DNA of 64,000 nt from Blepharisma japonicum. Lineage: Eukaryota > Ciliophora > Heterotrichea > Heterotrichida > Blepharismidae. This document shows, one piece after another, positions 23,197 to 33,013 of this stretch; within the stretch, counting starts at the first letter, position 1, and each line of letters starts with the position of its first letter. Position numbers and translations under genes: made by a program. The DNA lies in assembly GCA_949751835.1 (NCBI GenBank), contig CATKHK010000029.1, positions 1 through 64,000 on the forward strand. The letters are read 5' to 3'. The notes beneath the pieces are model-generated. The model ran no database searches, had not been told where the DNA came from, and was given only the letters and a program-made list of their open reading frames with translations.

Positions 23197-23931
23197 TACC
23201 AATATAAAGGTAATGATTTAATAACTAAATGCATTCTCAATATGGAGTTATATCATTTTTAAAGCTAATTAAATTTCAACTAAATTAATTTTAAGAATCT
23301 CACTTAAATTAAAAATTTATGATTAATAAATTATTTAATGTAAAATTAATTTTTATTTCTCAAAAGTTATGGAAATTTAAAGAACAATTGAAGCTATAAA
23401 ATAACTTCGCATATTTTGGCTTCATAAGATATTAAATATTTAATTCAAAAGTTTCAAGCATTATAAGCAAATTTATGGAATGGATCTTATCTAATTTGAA
23501 ACTCCTTTAGTGATTACAAAAGTGGCCTAAATTTGGGACATTAGGAAATTATTCTTAAGCAATTTGATTGAGGAAACTGAAGTAAAGTGCTTCAATTATA
23601 GTCGAAAGCAATAGCAAGCAATTTAATTAACTTTATTTTGATATATCCAATTCACATTAAATTTAAAATTGCTATATTCTCTTAGCTTATTGAAATCAAC
23701 TTTATAATCTTTTATCCTACTCATTTATAATAAATAATAATTAAATGTATTGAAATGATCTCTATTGATAAAGATAGATTAGCTTGCTATTAAACAATTA
23801 ATAAATTCATGATTTTAAAAAAATGGAATAAAGCCATAAATACTTGCTGCTCTATAAGATAATTTCAAATCGCTTAGATTTGTCGAGCCAAAACTCAAGA
23901 TCAGTGTCAATTGAATTTCTAATTTTATTAA
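23197..23931. other. Intergenic, AT-rich; holds an out-of-frame tail of the NDK gene
   Basis: No full gene is seen. Bases 23852-23931 on the minus strand carry about 27 codons in the -1 frame relative to the NDK gene (ending EFWLDKSKRFEIIL then TAG), which look like its former C-terminus. The rest (about 23200-23850) is AT-rich with nothing recognisable. It should include the promoter of the DP gene. Confidence 0.5.
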
Positions 23932-26172
23932 TTATGTCTGCCTAAATTTATTATCAAAAAATTCTAGACATATGCGTTCCCAATTTTCAAAATTTGATAG
24001 TACAAGATTCTCACAAATCTCGCTATCCAAGCTAATATTATCTTGTTTTTTGGTCTCTGGATCATATATATCGACAGTAGGCATGGTGAACTGGCAATTA
24101 TAAACAGTCCCATCAATATTAATGTCTGCTTTGCAGGGACCAAGTCTATGCTTTTTATTCCCCAAAAACTCAAGACTATCGATTACCATCTTCAGTTTCC
24201 AAACTTTTTTCTTTCTTACCTCTAAGCTTGAAAGTTTACACCCAAGCACTAAATTTTCTAAAAATTTTTCTCCATTTTTCTCAACAATCGCAAGAAGCGA
24301 AGCAATATCTTCAATTTTGTATGAATATTTAGCTTCAATTTCATCATTTTTTAATAAAACTTCAGGTGCATTTAATGATAAAATCACAGTTTTTTCTTTA
24401 TGAACTGTATTAGCTTTAAGGGAGCTTGTATCTGTTCCTGACCTTCTTGCAAGAAGAGATTTTTCTTCTAATTCGTGCTGCTTGAAATAATTTAATCATT
24501 TTTCGTTTCATTCATTAAAATTGGATTCAATCATTTGTTTTAAAAGGCCGAGAGGGATTGGACGAATAGCACTAACGCCAACTGCATATAATTCAACAGT
24601 TGGAAGCTTGATTATCCAAGAGCGACCTGATTGTTTGGTTTTTATTATTACTGGGTTTTTATGAAAATCCCAACTTTTTCTCTCTTCGTCTGAAAACCAA
24701 AGATTTAGTTGTTTTTCTGTACCTTTGGGATTTTCCGAATAATAAATGCTCGACTTTACTGGGGAATCAGGAGATAGCTTGTCATCTATTGATTTTATTA
24801 TTTTTTGACAAGCTGCAATAGCATTTGATCCTTCCCAACACATAGTAACAGCTGGACCTTCTACTAACTCTTCAACTATTTTTTTATAATTTTCATTGTG
24901 ACTTAAATCTTTATAAAACTCTTCTACAACCTCTTTATTTGGCTTTATTATTTTATTCGCTTTTATTGTTAGTCCAGCAGACTCTAGTTTTTTAATTGTC
25001 TGTCCTATAATTCTCCTTTTAACAGCATTTGGCTTTAATAGTAGAAATGCTCTTTGAAAATCTGAGTGAAACAACATTTGTGAATAATTCGGGGAAATTT
25101 CTGAATATGATGTGGAATAATTTTCTTTTTTCATAAAAGTCAGCTGATTATTTCCAACAAAAACACTAGTTGTGACGTTGGCAATAATATCGAGATCGGT
25201 TCCAAAGACTACATGTTTCAGTAGAGAAAAAGGGAGTTTTAAATCATAATCTACACCCTCAACATTAATTATTGCTGAATTCAGCTTCAATATTATCCCT
25301 GGTATTTCATAAGTCAAGCAAGAATTTTCTGCTATATTGTGCACATCTTGTTGCTCCTCAAAAATTTGAATATTTGGTATCGACATAGGGGTTCTCCTTG
25401 CAGAGTCCTCAGTTTCCTGATAATTCATTTCAGTAGGAATATTAAGCTTTGGAACTACAGCTTCTTCTTCAATTTTTTTTTCTTCAGACTTATTTTCAAA
25501 TTTGCTTCCTTCTTGCCTATTTTTTTCTAGAGTCTTTAATGCTTTAAATTCTTCTTCAATTTCTTTATCTTCATTTTCCCTAAGCTGGTTAAGGTTATTA
25601 TTAGTAGTTTCTTTATTTTTAAATTTTTCTACTGTCGTTATCACTGGATGAAAATTTTCTGGCTTCTCAATCATCAGCTCAGATTCTTGATTTTCTGCAG
25701 CTTCTTCAATTAGATGTGCATCTTTATGTAACTCTACTAAGTTTTCACTCTTTGCTGTTTCCATTCCAATAGATTTGTAGTCAATTATATCAGATCTGCT
25801 GCTGTATCCTGATAATTCAAGCGAAAGTGCTTGCTTTTCTTTTTCTTGAATTTCAGTTGTTTTCGAAAGTATGCTGTTATAGCGTGTCCTTGTTAAAGGA
25901 GGCAGGTTTTTCGGCTTGCGAATTCTTCCTAATATTTGTCGTTCATGAAGTGATGTAAAAATAACTGCAGGCTGGCTATAAAGTCTAGTAAAGCTCATTA
26001 CATTATCGCTTCTATTTTGATTTTTATTGGTATTATCATTCGATGTTTTAAAGGATTTGGCTCTTAACCTTTCTTGATCTCTTGAAATTAATCTGCGAAA
26101 AGGAGCTGTAGATTGAAATGGCGAATACAATTGCAACGGAACTAATCGTGTTGGTTTTGAATATTGCTCCAT
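23932..26172 (-). CDS. Degenerate nucleoside-diphosphate-kinase-domain protein, 746 aa
   Basis: One frame with UGA-Trp near residues 555-563. The N-terminal ~290 residues are charged and disordered. Residues about 368-500 form an NDK domain: AFLLLKPNAVKRRIIGQ carries the ATP-site Lys, followed by KKIVEELVEGPAVTMCWEG. At the place of the catalytic His motif (usually NIIHGSDS) it has SSIYYSENP, so the phospho-acceptor His is absent. Catalysis is therefore unlikely; NDK-like domains without His occur in ciliary proteins. The C-terminal ~190 residues form an unknown domain whose last part seems cut by a frame change. Confidence 0.82.
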
Positions 26173-26437
26173 TTATATATAAGATGATTTATCATAATTT
26201 ACTATGGATTTAGTTTATAATCGATTTCAATAATTTTTCATAGATAGAATTGCGACTCATGTGTGGAAAGTAATTAAATGTAAAAGTCAAAGCTTCGAAT
26301 TTAGAATTAAATAAGAAATTATTGCAATATATAATATATTTTTGAATTGCCAAATTGGTAAAAAGCTATAAAAAATTAATTACTCAATTTTAAACTGTAT
26401 TTTATTATCTACTAATATTTTTATTTTGAAAAATAAG

Positions 26438-27544
26438 TTAATAAAATTGGGTTTTAGTTGGAAGAATAAGTGGCTTCACCTGCATGTCCTCCTGCTCCAT
26501 TACAGAGGAACTTTGAAAATGCTGCACAAGGTTTTGTCTTCCTTGAATTCGCGCATAAGCTAATGCGCAGATCTTTTCACTATTGAATCTTTCCCATCTT
26601 TTTCCATTAAATTGATTACAAACCAATGGAATGATTTGTGGGTTCAAGAAATTAATGAAAGCATAGCCTACATTGCAGTTATTCTAAATATAATTTACCT
26701 TGAAATCAATTGGAAGGTAAAAAAAGTCATACGAGCATGGGAAATGTCGATCAATGGTATCCAGCAACATTTGCTGAGTGTACTTATTAGGGATATTTTT
26801 AATCATGATTGTTGTTCTTATATCTTCCCCTCTCTCAATGCTCTCTACATTTATTGTATAATACATCTTTTCATCTTCGTCCATCATTTTTTTCCTCTGC
26901 TTTCTTCTCTCATCAAATGGACTTTCCTTATTTGACCCTTCAGAGCTATACGATGAAAAGTACATATAAGGGCTTGGCTCTGTTGACTCTGAGCTTACAC
27001 TGCTATCGAAATCCTGCTTGTAGTTTAAGGGGTTGTCATGAAATTCGTTTTCAAAAAACTTCTCAGGCTCAGTTTCGATTGGATTTGTAAGTTCAGAATA
27101 GGCTCTTCTGGCACATCGGACATCAAAATAGTGGAGAAGTACATAGGTGCCTACAATTTGGGTGTACATGATATCTCCAAACGATTGAAACAGGTAAAGC
27201 CTTTCAAGATAAGTAGGATGAGGGATAACCAAATAGTCAGCATTAGTTGGGTCTGAATTAGGTGCAACGAATTTGACTTCACATTTAGGCTGGAGGGCAA
27301 ATTTCGCTTTGCAAGCATCTCGGATATCAAAATATGACACTGAGAGAATCCCGTGCTTCTTCTTACCTAAGTCTATAGATTGGAGCTCTCCAAATGCTTG
27401 GAGGTCGGGCAATAGTGCTTCTGGGGAATCAAGTCCGACAATTTCCAAGACCCGTGATGGGGTTTCAGGCTCAAGCTCACATGTAGTAATTTTCTCAAAG
27501 ATCCTGAGCCTGCGCCTTTTAGTTAGACATGTGTGATTGGACAT
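26438..27544 (-). CDS. Mei2-like RNA-binding protein, 363 aa, one 15-nt intron
   Basis: Exons 26699-27544 and 26438-26683. The C-terminal RRM is of the Mei2 type: TTIMIKNIPNKYTQQMLLDTI, then FFYLPIDFK joined across the intron to NNCNVGYAFINF, then NGKRWERFNSEKICALAYARIQG. This block is the classic Mei2 signature. Upstream, residues about 30-150 resemble one or two weaker RRMs (SLLPDLQAFGEL, YLVIPHP). Mei2 proteins bind RNA and control meiotic entry in fungi and development in plants; in a ciliate a role in conjugation is plausible but inferred. Confidence 0.92.
26684..26698 (-). other. 15-nt intron in the Mei2-like gene
   Basis: GTAAATTATATTTAG on the minus strand, phase 0. It interrupts the conserved DFK-NNCNVGYAF block of the RRM; removal restores the block exactly. 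Confidence 0.95.
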
Positions 27545-27893
27545 ATATAAGGAAAGAATTATGAAAATGTTGAGCGGTTTGAGAACTGATTAAATTTATT
27601 TTAGAGAATTATAAAGAACAGAATATCTTTTTTAAATGAAAAAGGCTGCTGCTTTATTTTTCAATTTTAGGGTGTATTAATTATAAGTGATTTGAATTAG
27701 GGACAGTATTTTTAAAATAATTTTATTAGTAAAATAATTTCTTTTATCAGATTTGATATTTTTAAATAAATTTCATTATAAAAAAAGATTTGAGCTTTAA
27801 TTAGCCAATATTTCTAGAACTGGTCATTGAATTTTGAATTTTTATTAAAATGGTTTGACAGAAATCATATTTATTTTTACATAATCAATTATG
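27545..27893. other. Intergenic, nothing recognised
   Basis: About 350 AT-rich bases between the starts of the Mei2-like gene and the end of the channel gene. No open frame, RNA gene or clear repeat is seen. Confidence 0.6.
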
Positions 27894-29144
27894 CTACGTC
27901 TCTTTCGGCAGATCTATCATCTGTGCTAAATTTTCCATTTGTTTATACATTCTATTCATTCTTTGTTCTAAGCTTTTTACTGATGTATTAATATCCAAAA
28001 TTGCTTGCTCTCTATATGTATTCAGCTCAGTTAATTTTTCTTTTTTTCGTTTAAATGCAAGTAATTGCTGCCTGAGATGAAGATAAGCAATAATTGTGTG
28101 TGGATGATCTGGACCTCTTTTTCTTTTAGATACATAATAATTCATGCCTTTTTGGATGGTTTTGGCAGCTGCAGTCGTCTTTAAAATGCTTAAAAATGCT
28201 TTGCTTTGATTATTATTGAGTGTGATTTGGCCATCAACTGCTACGATAATAGTTGAAAAAATTAAGGCTCCAAGTAAAAATCCAAGCACACATATCATTC
28301 TGCCAAAGAAACTTATAGGATAAAAATCACCATAGCCTATAGTTGCCATTGTTGTGAACATAAGCCATAGCGCATTTAAGGGATTTTGGTAATCTTGTCC
28401 TGATAAATCAATTAATGGTCTTTCAAAAATTCTGACTAAACTTCCTAAAATAAAAATTGTTGGAATTCCTATAACATATGCAACCATATAAAGTGGATGC
28501 TGCTTCAATATGCATTTGAAAGAAAACCTAACATTTGCTTTTACATTATTTCTTTCACAATATCTTCTTGCTAAATGATCTTCATATGGAGCAAAATTGG
28601 CTAGTGCTCTTAATAAAAAGATAAACCTCCCAAACATAATCACATAAAATATCTCAGATAAAGTATAGCAAACAGTCAAAGTTTCATATTGCCATCTGAA
28701 TGGCATTGGAATTCCTGCATGCATATAAGGATAAGGAAAAACCAAAAGCATTATGATTTCTAAAATCCTGACAATATTAAACGTACTTTTTCTCTTCAGT
28801 GGTTTCCTTCTTTTAATCACATTTAAACTAGCCTCAGCTTCATGCAAATATTTATCCCACAATGCCTTTTTTTGGTCTCTTAATATAAGAAAAAACAAAG
28901 ACATCGCAGTAGTAGTTGTAGTAATATAACGGAAAAGCTCATCATCTGTTCCCTCTGCACAATTTCAATGGTTTCGGTCAAGAGAATAGTTAAACTCATA
29001 ATCCAGTGTTGCAGAAACAATTCCTGCAATTGCGAAAACAGCTGACAAAAATTCACATAAGCTCCAATTATCAAAAAGCTGTTCCGAGCGGGTGATTTTG
29101 TTTATTTTTCGCCTAGAAATTGCGTTTTCTGCCAAATCAGTCAT
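27894..29144 (-). CDS. SK-like (small-conductance, Ca2+-activated type) K+ channel, 416 aa
   Basis: The ATG at 29144 is in frame with the rest through one UGA-Trp. Six membrane segments are visible. The S4-S5 area (NVRFSFKCILKQHP) and the block ERPL...NALWLMFTTMATIGYGDFYP contain the K+ selectivity filter IGYGD, then S6 (GALIFSTIIVAVDGQ). After S6, KTTAAAKTIQKGMNYYVSKRKRG resembles the calmodulin-binding domain of SK channels, followed by a short coiled coil. In ciliates such channels carry Ca2+-dependent K+ currents that shape swimming responses. Whether calmodulin gates it is inferred. Confidence 0.88.
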
Positions 29145-29290
29145 ATTACTGGAAAAATAATTTTATAGAGAAATTAGAGACTTTTGAGTATAAATACAAT
29201 TCATTTTCAGTGGCAAAGCCAGTAGAAAAAAATATCAAAAAGGTCCATCTTATTTATGTCCAATCCAGTAATTAAATAAAGCTTCATATC

Positions 29291-30772
29291 ATGGGGAATT
29301 GTTTCAAAAAAGAGAAACCTGTTAAGACTGATGCAACTCCAAGGAGAAGGAGTAGAAGAATGACGCCTATGCTAGATACAGTTATTCACAAGAGCTCAAT
29401 CCACCCCAGCATTATTACAATGAGCGTAAAAGATTTCTGAAAAATTCATGAAATTATTGGAAAAGGGCATTTCGGTGCTGTTTATAGGGGAACACCTGTG
29501 GACAATGAATACAAAAATTATGCGATCAAGATGATACCTAAAAAAATGTTTAGAAAAGATAATAGAATACGATACCTAAAAGGGGAACTTGAGACTTTAC
29601 AAGTGTTAGACCACCCTAATATCATTAAACTTTACCAGAGCTATGAGGATTCTAGTTCATTATACTTAATAACAGAATATTGCTCAGGAGGAAAACTTTT
29701 GGACAAAATAATAGCCCGCCGGGTGTTTTCAGAAAAAGAAGCAGCTTCTATTATTTTAAAAATTTTAAAGACAATTTTTTATCTCCACGCAAATAATATA
29801 TCTCACAGGGATATAAAGCCAGATAATTTCTTATTTGAAAACCAAAGTGAAAAAGCTGAACTGAAACTGATTGACTTTGGGCTGTCTAAAATTAGCGGAT
29901 CTGAAGGTAGGATTAATTCTGTGGTTGGAACACCGCAATATGTTGCACCTGAAGTTTTAGAAAGAAATTATGACAGTAAATGCGACTTATGAAGTTTAGG
30001 TGCAATAATGTATCTTATGCTTACTGGTAAAATGGCAATGGACGTCAGAACTCCTACTGAAGCTTATGTGGCATTAAAAACTAAAGAAGTCAGAACACAA
30101 GGACCTGATATTGACAGAATTAGTCCATCTGCAAAAGATTTGCTTTGAAAATTGCTGAAAAAAAATCCCCGAGAAAGAATTGACGCAAGAGACGCCCTTG
30201 AGCACAAATGGTTTACAGAGCAAAAAGAAAAACCATCAATCGGCATTGACCCAGAAATTTTTCATTGTTTGAAAAAGTATAAGTACACTAGTTTATTAAA
30301 AAAAGCTGCAATGGATATCATTGTGAAAGATTTGACTTATGCAGAAATCTGCGATTTAAGAAAAGCTTTTATACACATTGATAAATCAAATCTCGGTGTA
30401 ATAAATTATGATGACCTATGCATAGCTTCAAAAAAGGCAAAATATAAGCTTAAGGATAACGATATCATGAGCATATTTGCAAATGTAGGCTCAGAAACTA
30501 AGCTAACTATCACATATTCAGAATTTTTGGCAGCCACTTTAAGTTATAAGAATGTAATAAACGAGAAGTTGCTTCGGGAAACTTTTAGCGCTTTTGATAT
30601 TAATGAGGGTGGATTTATCAATGAAGCAAATTTTATTGAAGCTTTAAAGAGAAGAGGCAAGCAAGTAGACCCAGAACGAGTAAAATCTATGATGAAAGAT
30701 CTTGGGAAAACAAACCCTGGGTTCATTACTTATGAAGAATTTAGAGCAGAAATGATTGATAACGATGAATAA
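29291..30772 (+). CDS. Calcium-dependent protein kinase (CDPK) with weak EF-hands, 493 aa
   Basis: It starts MGNCFKKEK, a myristoylation/palmitoylation signal. The kinase domain (about 48-310) is complete: GKGHFGAVY, AIKMIPKK, HRDIKPDN, DFGLSK, GTPQYVAPEVL, WSLGAIMYLM (Trp by UGA). A junction region and four EF-hand-like units follow (about 345-490). The loops are poor: IDKSNLGVINYDD lacks the position-5 ligand, the second (NVGSETKLTI) has almost none, the third (DINEGGFINEAN) ends without Glu, and the fourth carries an extra residue. It is an intact kinase whose Ca2+ sensing may be weak. Confidence 0.92.
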
Positions 30773-30846
30773 TCTGAAGAACTCGCAGATTGAAGCATAT
30801 TTTTAAATATGTTAGAATTTTTTTGTATAATATTAGCTTTCAAAAA

Positions 30847-31914
30847 ATGTTTATTAAGAATCAACTATACCCACTTCCGTGGGATGAACCAAAAAAGAAA
30901 ATCAGAATAAAAACTTCGAAATATTTTCATGAAAAAGACCAGCTGTGAGGATCTTTGGAGCATACATCACCAAAAATGTGAAAGTTTTATTTGAAACAGA
31001 ATTCCCCACAGAGCATTGAAGAACCAAAAAGGCCGAATACAGCATCTTTTATTCCACAAAAATCGTTATCAGGTGATGATTTATTCCAAAAAATAAAGGA
31101 AAAAGAGACTTCTTTATCTTCTAAAAGAACAAATTCTACTTCTCAGACGCCAAAAAGCAGTTATTTTACAAATGGGAAAATATTGACTTACAAAAATCCA
31201 AATTCTAAAGTTTTGCATAAGAATTTGCAAGCTTTTGACCAATATAATGATTTACCATCAGACAAGCTAAAAATACTTTTAGATCCACGAATAGTTAAAT
31301 TGGACGAAAAAGGAGTTAGATCAATTCAGAAAAAATTAGAAGAAGAACAAAAAGAAGAAGAAAAGAAAGAAAACTGGCTCAAAGAAAACAGATACAAAAC
31401 CATGGCTACTTTTTTGAAAAAACAACAGTATTCCAAAGATCTTCAAGAAAGATCAGGCTTACGATACATAAGATGTGGCCCAGAAAAATGTTCACCTACA
31501 ATCACAGACAGATTAGCTGTCCTTTCAAGCCCAAAATCTAAAAGACAAATAAAAGCTGAAGACCTACTTGAAACTCGAGGTCTACTTACAATAGACTACG
31601 AAGACGCTATCCGGGAGGTTTCAGGATCTCCAAGAGCTTCAAAAACCTCCCAATCAGCTCTCCGAAAATCTGAAAATTTTCCGATCCCTCTCTCATTGCA
31701 ACAAACTGATAGACTTTCCAACAAAACTCAAAAATCAAAATCCTCAAGCCGCTCTTTCTCTGTGCATTCCAAAAAATGCACCTCATCTCAATCAGAAATC
31801 AAAGAAGGCTTAAAAGACATCAACGACTTCCACAAAAAATTCGGCGAACTCAAAGGACGAGTCGGGTTCCCACAAATCGACCTAGAAAAATATAAATCGT
31901 GTAATAATCCCTAA
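30847..31914 (+). CDS. Hypothetical basic, disordered protein, 355 aa
   Basis: The ATG at 30847 opens MFIKNQLYPLPWDEPKK; two UGA-Trp codons keep the frame. The protein is Lys/Ser-rich, with short conserved-looking pieces (LPSDKLKILLDPRIVKLDEK and LQERSGLRYIRCGPEKC) and no known domain; such proteins are common in cilia and cytoskeleton. The 3' end is uncertain: GTAATAATCCCTAAG at 31901-31915 looks like a possible 15-nt intron spanning the TAA. If spliced, the C-terminus would become SYLKRI and overlap the convergent bS16m gene. Confidence 0.72.
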
Positions 31915-31920
31915 GCTTAT

Positions 31921-32946
31921 TTAAAGCGCATTTAAAAAGAATGGATTGAGAATCGTATGATAGGATCTAAATGGTTCCACCTTTGGAAGTTTGCGATACA
32001 TTTTCAGATCTTTAGGCTGTCTAGGCAGAATTCTTGCTCCCCAGTCTCTTGCAGGCTTCAGCTCATTTCTTATATTAAACAGCTGGAATGGTATTTCGTC
32101 ACGTTCAGGGTTGCCAAACTCAGGTAGAGGTGTGATAGTTTTTTTCAATGGTATAAATGCTTTAGACTCAAGAAGATCTTTTTTGCTTCTTATTCTTTTT
32201 GGAGTGTTCTTTATGTCATCTACATCAGCTTTTGTAAATGGTACTGCGATACTTTCATAAGTTGCAATAATTTTCTCAGCAACGTCTACAGTGACCCCAA
32301 TTTCTTCGGCAAGTTCTTCTGGGCTTATCCTTCTGTTTTCTTCATCATTTTCTTCTAATCCTGTAATAAAATTCATCAGTGCAGCTTTTTGGTCTGTTGT
32401 GCCATTTGGATAAGCTCTCTGTATGGCTTCTAAGTAGTTTGAGAATTTGTCGATGGTTTGTGTGAGATCTTTTTTAGCTTCTTCTGCTGCTTCAGAGTTT
32501 CCAAAAATCGCTCTTGCATTGTCTTCTTTCATTTTTCTTGCTTCATCGATTTTTCGTTCTCTTTCTTCAATTTCATCAATATACTTGATATACCTAGGCC
32601 CAATTTCTTTGGCACGAGGATGATCATGTACAGAGGTATAAGTTTGGGGTGGCTTTTCGTATAGGGTGGAATAGCCCATTGGTGGAGGTCTTGAGGGAAT
32701 AAATTCTGCCTTTGCTAAAAAGGAGAGAACACCTTTTGTAGGCTCAGCTCCTATACCTAGCCAATATTTGATTCTTGGACGATTAATGAGAATTCTTCTT
32801 TCTAGCTCTCTGCGTCTCTCAGGAAACCAATAGCCTAAGCGCTCAATAGCAAAACCTTTAGGATTTCTTCTGTTTGAAGAAGCAATTAGCATTCAGTATG
32901 GATTATTTCTAGTGCCTTTTCGTTGAAGCCTTATGCGAGCAGGCAT
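31921..32946 (-). CDS. Mitochondrial ribosomal protein bS16m with long C-terminal extension, 341 aa
   Basis: The start at 32946 gives MPARIRLQRKGTRNNPYWML (Trp by UGA). It continues through ASSNRRNPKGFAIERLGYWFP and RPRIKYWLGIGAEPTKGV, the three conserved blocks of bacterial/mitochondrial bS16. After about residue 95 there are some 245 extra residues with a charged helix and a C-terminal stretch not found in bacterial S16 (about 80 aa). Mitoribosomal proteins of ciliates are often enlarged. It is a nuclear-coded small-subunit protein. The 3' end is 6 bp from the convergent gene's stop. Confidence 0.88.
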
Positions 32947-33013
32947 ATTTTATATTTAGTGATAAAAATGCAGGACTTATTTAACTTTTAAAAGCTTTCA
33001 TATTTCATAATTT

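Noticed and set aside
22756-23202. Separate small gene upstream of DP
   Set aside because: It is in frame with DP through a UGA-Trp and simply forms the DP N-terminus.
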